Of a stretch of DNA of 64,000 nucleotides, positions 57,269 to 64,000 are shown in pieces (position 1 is the first letter of the stretch; each line of letters begins with the position of its first letter). A model generated the notes under the pieces. It made no database searches and was not told where the DNA came from. It was given only the letters and a program-made list of their open reading frames with translations. This DNA is from Rhodococcus phenolicus. Its GTDB lineage: Bacteria; Actinomycetota; Actinomycetes; Mycobacteriales; Mycobacteriaceae. The position numbers and the translations under genes are program-made. The DNA lies in contig NZ_LRRH01000067.1 of NCBI RefSeq assembly GCF_001646785.1, positions 20,213 through 84,212 of the forward strand, written 5' to 3'.

Positions 57269-58734
57269 CTCAACTCCTCGTGAAGGGTTCGGCGAAGTTT
57301 CAGGATGTCGGCGACGGTCGCGAAGCGGTTGAGCCGGACGAGATCGTCGGTGCGGGTGGCGGCGTCGTCGAACAGATCGACCAGTTCGAACGGGGCGCGG
57401 CGCGCGAGCAGATCGGTCAGGGTACGGAAGCCGGGTGAACTCGGTGCCGCAGCGGTGTAGAGGACGGTGAGGACCTTCCGCGCGATGTCGGCGGGCCACG
57501 GCGCGGGCAGCGCGGCGATGTGGTCGCCGTGCAGCAGGTCCTGCCCGGGTATCCGGCGCAGGTGTTCGACGAGCACCTCCCGGGGCGCGTGCCCGGCGAT
57601 CCGGGAACCGGGCCGGTCGTCGTGCTGCAGCAGTGCCGCGGCCCATGCGCTGTCGCGCTGGTGGTCGACCGCGGTTTCCCATCCGAGCCGGAGGACGTCG
57701 CGCAGCCGCCCGGATACCGCGAGATCCGGTACGGCAGCGATCCGCGCGCCGGATTCGGTCCACGCCGTCAGCGGTGCGGACGCCGCCAGTGCCCATACCC
57801 GGGCCCGGTCGCGGGCGTCGTCACCCGTGTACACCCGATTCGTGCGGGACGTCTCGGCGGAACGCGGCAGGGGGTCGTCGAGACCGTCACGCGCGGCCGC
57901 CGCGTCGAGCACGTCCGGCACCGTGAATTCGAGGATGCCGTCGTGTACCCGGGTCCAGTCCTGCACCCGCTGGGTCATGCGGCGGCCGAATGCGGAGCCG
58001 GGGAGCCGGCGCAACAGTTCGAGCGCCACATCGCGGACCTTGCGGCTGCGGTCGTCCAGCGCGGTTTCGAGCAGATCCTCGTCGTATGCCCCCGATCCGG
58101 TCGCGAGTTCCGCGAGCAGGCTCTGGCGCGCCGAGGCCGTCTCGGACTTCCACGACGCGGCGAGCAGCTCGGTCGCGGCAGCAGGATCCTGGGCACGCAG
58201 CGCCCGGAACCACCGGCGCCGGGCGGCGGCGGAACCGTGCTGCCACACCGACGTGTCGGTCGTGTCGGGCGCCACCAGCTCGGACCAGCGCGGATTCTGC
58301 TGCGCCAGCCAGCGTCCCCGCGGTCCGAGCAGGACGGCCAACCTGTCCCGCTGCATTTCGTCGAGCGACGACGCGCGCTCGAGCAGGTCCACGACGATGC
58401 CGTGCGGAGCGCGGAAACCCTGTGCGGCATCGAGCCATTCGCCGACCAGATCGGACCGCACGGTGAGCAGCGCGCGGAGCCGCTCGGCCGCGGCTGCGGG
58501 CAGCAGTGGCCGGTCGTCGTCCGCGGCGGGCGCGGGCAGCGGCCGCGTCGCCGGAACCGCTCCGCCTGCGACGAACGCGCATTCCAGTGCCGCGGCACCG
58601 AGCAGGCGGTGCTCGACGGGCGTGGCGAGCGCGCCGGCCGCGTCACGGGTGTGCAGCAAGGAGATCGGGGGTTCGGTGCGGGCGGTGCCCAGCAGGGCCG
58701 CCGAGGTGAGGGCTTCCAGTCCGGGCGAGCTCAC
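57265..58734 (-). CDS. DUF5691-family protein of the MoxR cluster
   Basis: The 489-residue, mostly helical protein starts SSPGLEALTSAALLGTARTE, a beginning I recall for DUF5691 proteins, which occur next to SWIM zinc-finger and MoxR genes. Residues 120-330 contain repeated short helices (LAELATGSGAYDEDLLETALDDRSRKVRDVALELLRRLPG) like HEAT repeats, so it is likely a scaffold. No enzyme motif is visible. GTG at 58734 overlaps the SWIM gene stop; its end overlaps the MoxR start. It is the second gene of the chain. Confidence 0.82.
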   Translation of the reverse strand: MSSPGLEALTSAALLGTARTEPPISLLHTRDAAGALATPVEHRLLGAAALECAFVAGGAVPATRPLPAPAADDDRPLLPAAAAERLRALLTVRSDLVGEWLDAAQGFRAPHGIVVDLLERASSLDEMQRDRLAVLLGPRGRWLAQQNPRWSELVAPDTTDTSVWQHGSAAARRRWFRALRAQDPAAATELLAASWKSETASARQSLLAELATGSGAYDEDLLETALDDRSRKVRDVALELLRRLPGSAFGRRMTQRVQDWTRVHDGILEFTVPDVLDAAAARDGLDDPLPRSAETSRTNRVYTGDDARDRARVWALAASAPLTAWTESGARIAAVPDLAVSGRLRDVLRLGWETAVDHQRDSAWAAALLQHDDRPGSRIAGHAPREVLVEHLRRIPGQDLLHGDHIAALPAPWPADIARKVLTVLYTAAAPSSPGFRTLTDLLARRAPFELVDLFDDAATRTDDLVRLNRFATVADILKLRRTLHEELS

Positions 58735-60026
58735 AGCGCGACCGCCTCCTGTCCGGGTTCGAACACCGATGCCGGCGAGATCTCGCGCCCGTCCCAGTCG
58801 CCGCACACCGTCACCGGGTGACCGCCCGAGACGGCGAGCAGGCGCCAACGGCTGTCGAGATCGCCGGCCAGTGGCAGGGCGCGTTCTGCCCGGTCGACGA
58901 GGAACCACCGATCCTCGACGACAGTGGGCGTGACGGCGCCGAGCAGCACCGGCCACGCACGGATCCACGGGTCGGTGCCGAGTGCGGTGGCGTAGTCGCC
59001 GAGTGCGCGGTCGAAGTCCGTCGCGGGCAGAGTCGTGAACGGTTCCGGGGCGCCGTGGCGGGCTCCGATCACCGCGCGCAGCGGCGCGGCGCCGGGGTAG
59101 AAGTGCAGATCGGCGTCGACGAGAGTGCCGGGTACCGGTGCCTCGGCATCGAAACGTGTTGTGCCGTGCGAGAAATCGAGCACTATTGCCCATCGTCCGG
59201 ATTCCCGGCCACGCAGCCACAGTTTGCGGGTGTAGACGCGGTTGTCCTCGGTGGTGCGGCTCGCGACGGCCTGCCACCGGTCGCGGACCGCGGGTGCGCG
59301 GCGCACCTCGTCGGCCCGGGTGGAGAACCCGAGGTGGGTGTGCACCGAGCGGACGAGGGGTTCGGGCAGGTCGGGGAGCGCCCGGAAGGCTCGGATCAGC
59401 AGGTGCAGGCGCGCGTACTCGCCGAGAACCCGTGCAGGCCAGTCCTCCCGGGTCGCGACGACGGACGGCAGTGCACGCAGCGATCCTGCCACGCCGGGGA
59501 TCTGCGCGTCGACCATGCGGCCGGCGATCTCGTCGTAGGTGGCGTAGCCGTGGTCGACGGCGCCGAGTCCGTTGCGGATGCGGTCGGTCAGCCAGCGATC
59601 GAGGTCGTCGAGTCCGGCGGCGGCACGCTCCACCCGTCGCCGGACCGTCGCCGGGTCGGGTTCCTTCGGCGAAGGTTCCTCGGAAGTAGTTGCCTTCGAA
59701 GATTTTTCGGCACGACTGTTCAGCCACGTGGTGACGGTGTCGGGCGCGGTCGCTGCGGGGACGGTTCCCTCGGACCATTGCATGAGCAGGCCCAGGGCGT
59801 GCTTGCAGGGAAACTTCCGGCTCGGGCACGAGCAGCGGTAGGCGGGGCCGGCCAGGTCGACCGATGCCAGATAGTTGCTCGAGCCGCTGCCGCGGCACAC
59901 ACCCCACAGGGCGTGCTCGCTGCGTCCGGTCTCCGTCCATTTCGAGGCCAGCCCGCGGGCGGCCGTCACCGATGACGGATCGGGGGCGGCCGCGGCGATC
60001 TGCGCGGGGGACCAGGGTGTCGTCAC
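58731..60026 (-). CDS. SWIM zinc-finger protein of the MoxR cluster
   Basis: The 431-residue protein has a SWIM finger YRCSCPSRKFPCKHALGLL (C-x-C-x6-C-x-H, about 60-80), a zinc module found in DNA- and protein-binding proteins. Before it is a short beta segment (SSNYLASVDLAGPA), after it a Lys/Glu-rich linker and a large C-terminal domain with repeated W and G motifs. GTG at 60026 is chosen; the TACGTT box 8 bases upstream suggests a leaderless start. It lies 42 bases after the bioQ stop on the same strand, so it may also be read from the bioQ promoter. It leads the five-gene chain. Confidence 0.85.
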   Translation of the reverse strand: MTTPWSPAQIAAAAPDPSSVTAARGLASKWTETGRSEHALWGVCRGSGSSNYLASVDLAGPAYRCSCPSRKFPCKHALGLLMQWSEGTVPAATAPDTVTTWLNSRAEKSSKATTSEEPSPKEPDPATVRRRVERAAAGLDDLDRWLTDRIRNGLGAVDHGYATYDEIAGRMVDAQIPGVAGSLRALPSVVATREDWPARVLGEYARLHLLIRAFRALPDLPEPLVRSVHTHLGFSTRADEVRRAPAVRDRWQAVASRTTEDNRVYTRKLWLRGRESGRWAIVLDFSHGTTRFDAEAPVPGTLVDADLHFYPGAAPLRAVIGARHGAPEPFTTLPATDFDRALGDYATALGTDPWIRAWPVLLGAVTPTVVEDRWFLVDRAERALPLAGDLDSRWRLLAVSGGHPVTVCGDWDGREISPASVFEPGQEAVAL

Positions 60027-60068
60027 GTCGGAGGAACGTACGGGAGGGGTCCGACAGGACGCCAACCG

Positions 60069-60695
60069 TCAGTGCGTCACGTGCTCGGCGAGCCGGCGCC
60101 GGATGCCGTCGACGAACAGGTCCAGGCCGAAGTCGAACCGGACCGCCGGGTCGCCGTCGAGCAGGTCGTCGTCGGAGGTCCCGGGGGTTTCGGTGGTCAC
60201 GTCGGGGGAGACCGGGGACCGCGTGAGTGCGCCGAACTCGGCGAGCTGGAGGCGCGACTGCTCGTCGACGGTGTGGCCGAGCACATAGTGCAGGAGCGCG
60301 AATCCGGCGAGTTCGGCGTGTGCGCGGGACAACCCGGCGTGCTGTGCGGTGGCGACGAAACCGTCGCGGGCGCGGGAGGTGGTCAGCCGCGACGCGTAGC
60401 TGGAGGCGACGAGTTCGGCCCCGTCGCGGTGGGCGAGCAGCGCCGCGCGGAAGCGGTGCGCGAGTTCGGCGAGCGCCTCGTCCCACGCGCCGGTGGTCGG
60501 GGGTGCGTCGACACCGTCGAGGATGCGGTCGGCCATCGCGCCGAGCAGCGTCTGCTTGTTGGGGAAGTGCCAGTACAACGCGCCCGGCTGCACGCCGAGC
60601 GACCCGGCCAGCTTGCGCATCGTCAGGTCGCCGAGGCCGTACTCGTCGAGGACCGCCATCGCACCGTCGAGGACATCGCCCCGTCGCAGCTGCAC
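60069..60695 (-). CDS. bioQ: TetR-family biotin repressor
   Basis: A 208-residue TetR protein with a standard N-terminal helix-turn-helix ([46 protein letters not shown]) and a TetR_C-type ligand domain. Identification as BioQ rests on its place: divergent from bioB-bsaP with two TGAAC-N3-GTTCA boxes between, and a third such box before bioFD. BioQ of corynebacteria and mycobacteria is encoded next to bioB and binds this kind of motif. GTG at 60695 is the start. It should repress itself and bioB when biotin (or its ligase product) is sufficient. Confidence 0.85.
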   Translation of the reverse strand: MQLRRGDVLDGAMAVLDEYGLGDLTMRKLAGSLGVQPGALYWHFPNKQTLLGAMADRILDGVDAPPTTGAWDEALAELAHRFRAALLAHRDGAELVASSYASRLTTSRARDGFVATAQHAGLSRAHAELAGFALLHYVLGHTVDEQSRLQLAEFGALTRSPVSPDVTTETPGTSDDDLLDGDPAVRFDFGLDLFVDGIRRRLAEHVTH

Positions 60696-60730
60696 GTGTT
60701 CGCTCCCTCTGGTTTCGTGCCGGTTTCCCT

Positions 60731-60759
60731 TTGACAGTAGTCGACCGCCGCCCTAACCT
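60731..60759 (+). promoter_or_regulatory. bioB promoter
   Basis: TTGACA (60731-60736), a 17-base spacer and TAACCT (60754-60759) form a near-consensus promoter for bioB-bsaP. The last base of the -10 is the first base of the first BioQ box, so repressor and polymerase should exclude each other. Confidence 0.82.
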
Positions 60760-60786
60760 GAACGGCGTTCAAGTGAACGGTGTTCA
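60759..60786. promoter_or_regulatory. two tandem BioQ operators upstream of bioB
   Basis: TGAACGGCGTTCA (60759-60771) and TGAACGGTGTTCA (60774-60786) are two copies of the TGAAC-N3-GTTCA palindrome, 15 bases centre to centre. They lie between the bioB -10 and its ribosome site. Confidence 0.88.
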
Positions 60787-60820
60787 AGTTCGTTTCGCCC
60801 GCTACTCCAGGAGATCCACC

Positions 60821-61834
60821 GTGACCAAGGCACTTGCCCCCACCGAAATCCTCGCGGTGGCCCGCGAACAGGTGCTCGAACGCGGTGAAGGCCTGCACCG
60901 CGACCAGATCCTCGAAGTCCTGCAGCTACCCGACGAGAGCCTCGAGGACCTGCTCACCCTCGCCCACGACGTGCGGATGAAGTGGTGCGGACCCGAGGTC
61001 GAGGTCGAGGGCATCATCAGCCTCAAGACCGGTGGCTGCCCCGAGGACTGCCACTTCTGCTCGCAGTCGGGACTCTTCGCCTCCCCGGTGCGCTCCGCGT
61101 GGCTCGACATCCCCAGCCTCGTCGAGGCCGCCAAGCAGACCGCCAAGACCGGAGCCACCGAGTTCTGCATCGTCGCCGCGGTCCGCGGCCCCGATGCCCG
61201 GCTGATGGCACAGGTCGCCGCGGGTGTCGAGGCGATCCGCAACGAGGTCGACATCCAGGTCGCCTGCTCGCTGGGCATGCTCACCCAGGAGCAGGTCGAC
61301 CAGCTCGCCGCGATGGGCGTGCACCGCTACAACCACAACCTCGAGACCGCGAGCTCCTACTTCCCGAACGTCGTGACCACCCACACGTGGGACGAGCGCT
61401 GGGAGACGTTGCGCATGGTCCGCGAAGCCGGCATGGAGGTCTGCTGCGGCGGCATCCTCGGGATGGGCGAGACGCTCGAACAGCGCGCCGAGTTCGCCGC
61501 CGAACTCGCCGAACTCGCCCCCGACGAGGTCCCGCTGAACTTCCTCAACCCGCGGCCGGGCACCCCCTTCGGCGACCTCGAGGTGCTGCCCGCGTCCGAT
61601 GCCCTGCGCGCCGTCGCCGCGTTCCGTCTGGCGCTGCCCCGCACCATCCTGCGCTTCGCCGGGGGGCGCGAGATCACCCTCGGTGACCTGGGTGCCAAGC
61701 AGGGCATCCTCGGTGGCATCAACGCCGTCATCGTCGGCAACTATCTGACCACGCTGGGGCGGCCCGCCGAATCCGACCTGGACCTGCTCGGCGAGCTGAA
61801 GATGCCGATCAAGGCCCTGAGCGAGAGCTTCTGA
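60821..61834 (+). CDS. bioB: biotin synthase
   Basis: A 337-residue radical-SAM enzyme that inserts sulfur into dethiobiotin. The Fe-S cluster loop is [11 protein letters not shown] (C-x3-C-x2-C, about 72-79) and the auxiliary cluster ligands are expected among [17 protein letters not shown] and the later RFAGGRE. The sequence ends in the usual [11 protein letters not shown] region. GTG at 60821 has AGGAGA 7 bases upstream; an upstream extension would run through the operators. It is followed after one base by bsaP, so the two are co-translated, and both are governed by BioQ. Confidence 0.96.
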   Translation: MTKALAPTEILAVAREQVLERGEGLHRDQILEVLQLPDESLEDLLTLAHDVRMKWCGPEVEVEGIISLKTGGCPEDCHFCSQSGLFASPVRSAWLDIPSLVEAAKQTAKTGATEFCIVAAVRGPDARLMAQVAAGVEAIRNEVDIQVACSLGMLTQEQVDQLAAMGVHRYNHNLETASSYFPNVVTTHTWDERWETLRMVREAGMEVCCGGILGMGETLEQRAEFAAELAELAPDEVPLNFLNPRPGTPFGDLEVLPASDALRAVAAFRLALPRTILRFAGGREITLGDLGAKQGILGGINAVIVGNYLTTLGRPAESDLDLLGELKMPIKALSESF

Positions 61835-61835
61835 C

Positions 61836-62036
61836 ATGTTCGATCCGTACACGGGCGCCGCGCTCGACGGAGGTGCCGGCCCGGCCCGGCCGCGCGCCGC
61901 GCAACTCGGTCTCGAACCGCCGCGATTCTGCGCGCAGTGCGGCCGCCGGATGATCGTCCAGATCGCACCGGACGGCTGGTGGGCGCGGTGCTCACGTCAC
62001 GGCACGATCGACTCTGCCCTGCACGAACAGCGCTGA
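61836..62036 (+). CDS. bsaP: biotin synthase auxiliary protein BsaP
   Basis: The 66-residue protein has FCAQCGRRM and WARCSRHG, a C-x2-C and C-x2-H set that can bind an iron-sulfur cluster or zinc. BsaP is a small auxiliary protein of actinobacterial biotin synthases thought to help keep or restore the BioB sulfur-donor cluster, and it is typically encoded directly after bioB, as here (one base between the stop and this ATG). The strong terminator follows 6 bases after its stop. Confidence 0.88.
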   Translation: MFDPYTGAALDGGAGPARPRAAQLGLEPPRFCAQCGRRMIVQIAPDGWWARCSRHGTIDSALHEQR

Positions 62037-62041
62037 GCATG

Positions 62042-62080
62042 CGACGAGGCCCGGAGGGAAACTCCCTCCGGGCCTCGTCG
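62042..62080 (+). terminator. strong intrinsic-type terminator of bioB-bsaP
   Basis: An 18-bp perfect stem, left arm 62042-62059 and right arm 62063-62080, with an AAC loop, G+C-rich, followed by TCGTCCC. It lies between the end of bsaP and the end of the convergent cutinase gene and may work from both sides. Confidence 0.9.
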
Positions 62081-62094
62081 TCGTCCCGCTCAGC

Positions 62095-63771
62095 TCAGCG
62101 CTGCGGCGGAACCGGGGTGGTCGTCGTGGGTGCGACCGTCGTGGTGGTGGCGGTCGCCTCCGACGTGGCCGGCGCGGTCGCGGGCGTCTCGGTGATCGTC
62201 TCCGGGATCGTGACCGGGGTGGTCGCCGCCGGATCGGTTGCGACGGGCGCGACGGCCGGGTCGGTGACCGGTGCCGGCATCGTGGCGGACTCGGGTGTTC
62301 CGGCGGTCCCGGTCGGCGGCGTGATACCGGGCTCGGTGGTCGCGGATTCCGTGGTCGCGGACGGGGTCGTCGCCGGTGTCGCTGTGGTCGTCGTCGGTGT
62401 CGCGGACGTGGTGTCCGCGGTCACCGCGAGCGCGTCCTTCGCGGTGGCCTTGGGCAGTTCACCCTTATCGGCCTGCTCGGCGAGGTGGGTGAGCCACTGC
62501 GCGGCGTACTCGGCCGAACTCAGCGGTTTGCCGTTCGCCGCGTCCGCGTCGCGCCAGTAGTCGAAGTGATGTCCGGTGACCTCGCCGAGGGTCTGCTGGT
62601 ACGGATCGCTCAGCGCGACCGGGATGGTGTTCGCGTTGTCCGCGATGAAGCCGATGATCTCGTTGCGCACCTTGGCGGGCAGGTAGACCAGGTTCTCCGC
62701 CGCACTGAGGTTCAGTTCCGTGTCGGCGGCAACGTCCGTCGGCTGGGCCGGCGTGTAACTGGGATCGGACACCTTGATCAGGACGTCGAGGAACGTCTCG
62801 TCGGACTGCATCCAGTTGCCCTGCGATGCGATGTCGTCGAACGCGAGCATCGCCACGCGGCCGATCGTGACCGCCAGGTCCTGCCCGGTCGCGAGGGTGA
62901 GGCCTTCGTCCTGCAGTCCGTCGACGTTGAGCTGCCGGCCGACGTTCGCGGCGAGCTGGATCAGCGCGATGTTCTCCGGGGCGTCGCACGTGAAGTCGCC
63001 GTCGGAGCAGAACGAGGCGATCTTGCCGTCCAGGGCGCCGAACCCGCCGCTGGTATCGGTCGCGATGCCGCTGCCGTCGGCGCTGATGTTCCCGGACTGG
63101 TATTCGCGGTCGTAGCCGTCGGGATTGCGGAAGGGGTCGCTCGCACCGGGGAACGGGCCCTCGCCGGCGGTGCGTCCGGCGTCGGCGAGGATGACGACGC
63201 CGACCACGGAATTCGGGTCGATGATGTCGTACGAGCCGTCCGCGTTCGGGGTCTGGTTGCCGATCTCCATCGCGGCCCGGCGGGCCACGTCGGCGCCTTC
63301 GCTGTAACCGACGATCGCGAACTGGGTGTCGGGGCATTCGGCGCGGATCGCCTGCATCACCGACTGGGTGTTGTCGACGCCCGCCTCGACCGCGTCCTCG
63401 TAGGACGCCATGTGCGCGGGGTACTCGATGTAGAAAGCGGCATAGTCCTTGCCGGCGTCGCGGGGGGCGTTGACCACCGGATCGACCCAGTGGCTGTTGT
63501 AGTCCCCGGACATCGCCGCGGGCAGCGTCGTGCCGTCGGGCGTGGTGAGCATGGCGTGCTTGCCGTCGCGGGGGCTGTCGCCCCGGCCGCCGATGGCGAT
63601 GCTCACCATGTCGTGGCACTCGTTGGTCATCGCGACCAGTGTGGTGTCGGTCCTGACCGGCGTGTCGGTCCCCGTGACGGCAACCGCTACGAGAGCCGCC
63701 ACCCCCAACACTGCCGGTGCTGCCAAGCCCGCTGCGATCCGTCGTCGATGCGACGCCGTCTGCTCTGCCAT
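62095..63771 (-). CDS. cutinase-family exported hydrolase with Thr/Pro-rich tail
   Basis: The 558-residue exported protein has an N-terminal signal or anchor (HRRRIAAGLAAPAVLGVAALVAVAVTG) and a cutinase-like domain. That domain shows GYSEGADVARRA (G-Y-S-x-G, Ser about 160), a disulfide-type pair of Cys (ASFCSDGDFTCDAPEN), and a His in the GHHFDYW region that may complete the triad. The last 130 residues are almost only Thr, Ala, Pro, Ser, Val, Glu (repeats like TTES, TPATA), a mucin-like or wall-spanning tail. Relatives in mycolata are esterases or lipases at the cell surface. ATG at 63771 is chosen for the signal sequence; there is also a long in-frame extension. Confidence 0.85.
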   Translation of the reverse strand: MAEQTASHRRRIAAGLAAPAVLGVAALVAVAVTGTDTPVRTDTTLVAMTNECHDMVSIAIGGRGDSPRDGKHAMLTTPDGTTLPAAMSGDYNSHWVDPVVNAPRDAGKDYAAFYIEYPAHMASYEDAVEAGVDNTQSVMQAIRAECPDTQFAIVGYSEGADVARRAAMEIGNQTPNADGSYDIIDPNSVVGVVILADAGRTAGEGPFPGASDPFRNPDGYDREYQSGNISADGSGIATDTSGGFGALDGKIASFCSDGDFTCDAPENIALIQLAANVGRQLNVDGLQDEGLTLATGQDLAVTIGRVAMLAFDDIASQGNWMQSDETFLDVLIKVSDPSYTPAQPTDVAADTELNLSAAENLVYLPAKVRNEIIGFIADNANTIPVALSDPYQQTLGEVTGHHFDYWRDADAANGKPLSSAEYAAQWLTHLAEQADKGELPKATAKDALAVTADTTSATPTTTTATPATTPSATTESATTEPGITPPTGTAGTPESATMPAPVTDPAVAPVATDPAATTPVTIPETITETPATAPATSEATATTTTVAPTTTTPVPPQR

Positions 63772-64000
63772 ATCCGTCCAATCCGGTTGTGGTCTCCCAG
63801 CGACCACCCGCAATGGGTGCCCCCGCGTCACAGGACATGTCGGCCGGTCGTCCGACGGCGTTACATCCCGGTTTCCCGTCGCGTCCGTGAACCCGGGTGC
63901 CGGGAACCGGTATTCGGTCCGACCGGCCGGATGTTCCTCCCGCCCGTCGGTCACGAACGGCCGCGCGGGATCGGGTGTGAGCGGGGCTGGGACGTCGCGG
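63772..64000. other. gene-free stretch upstream of the cutinase gene to window end
   Basis: 229 bp without a gene that I can support. It presumably contains the cutinase promoter; no clear -35/-10 pair or operator is visible. Confidence 0.4.

Noticed and set aside
58735..60486. Long upstream extension of the DUF5691 reading frame
   Set aside because: It runs within the SWIM and bioQ genes; the GTG at 58734 with the GTGA overlap gives the family start.
62150..62420. Apparent repeat array
   Set aside because: The repetitive DNA is the codon pattern of the Thr/Pro/Ala tail of the cutinase-family protein, not a CRISPR or tandem-repeat element; units vary in length.
1..64000. tRNA, rRNA, riboswitch or CRISPR array
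   Set aside because: I inspected the gaps over 80 bases and found no cloverleaf, rRNA core or regularly spaced repeats. This was by eye, so a covariance-model scan could still change it.

Overview
The window is high-GC actinobacterial chromosome, most likely Rhodococcus or a close Nocardiaceae relative. Pointers are frequent GTG starts, 4-base stop/start overlaps, apparent leaderless starts, a mycobacterial-type succinate dehydrogenase operon, FadD17-like and cutinase-family genes, a BioQ-type biotin regulator with its operators, and a bsaP gene directly after bioB. I saw no rRNA, tRNA, CRISPR array, intact insertion sequence or replication origin.

Left part (1-17.5 kb). By eye this is lower in GC and richer in accessory genes. 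It holds a leftward block (degenerate ABC ATPase, YhgE/Pip membrane protein, glutamate decarboxylase, truncated FUSC protein), an amidohydrolase, a YrhK-like membrane protein, a lipoprotein/ABC-2 exporter locus divergent from a NarL-type two-component system with a 22-bp palindrome between them, a relic of an ISL3-type transposase, a MurE-like ligase paralogue with an altered substrate motif, and a three-part DUF6924 protein.

Middle (17.6-36.7 kb). A secreted propeller-like protein, a hydrolase/Imm51 pair, an Abhydrolase_9 membrane esterase, glgX, an acyltransferase-SGNH protein, bioA and bioFD. Next comes a candidate catabolic locus: TetR diverging from an FMO-type monooxygenase fused to an alpha/beta hydrolase, then an acyl-CoA synthetase, with a convergent SDR. 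The logic fits ketone to ester to acid to acyl-CoA.

Right part (36.7-64 kb). The sdh1-type operon; a CaiB transferase/AidB-like dehydrogenase pair with a divergent LysR; an iron-siderophore binding lipoprotein with a probable IdeR/DtxR box; a DHA2 MFS pump; a second copy of the domain found in the DUF6924 protein; a TetR-hemerythrin-SRPBCC operon; and a five-gene chain SWIM-DUF5691-MoxR-DUF5682-VWA in which every junction overlaps by 4 bases. That chain lies just downstream of the BioQ-like regulator gene and is the best candidate for a poorly described multi-gene system. bioQ diverges from bioB-bsaP across two BioQ boxes and a clear promoter. A strong terminator and a cutinase-family exported protein close the window.

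Gene decay is visible in three places: the ISL3 relic, a phosphotransferase C-terminal remnant near 50.6 kb, and a possible thioesterase C-terminal remnant near 31 kb.
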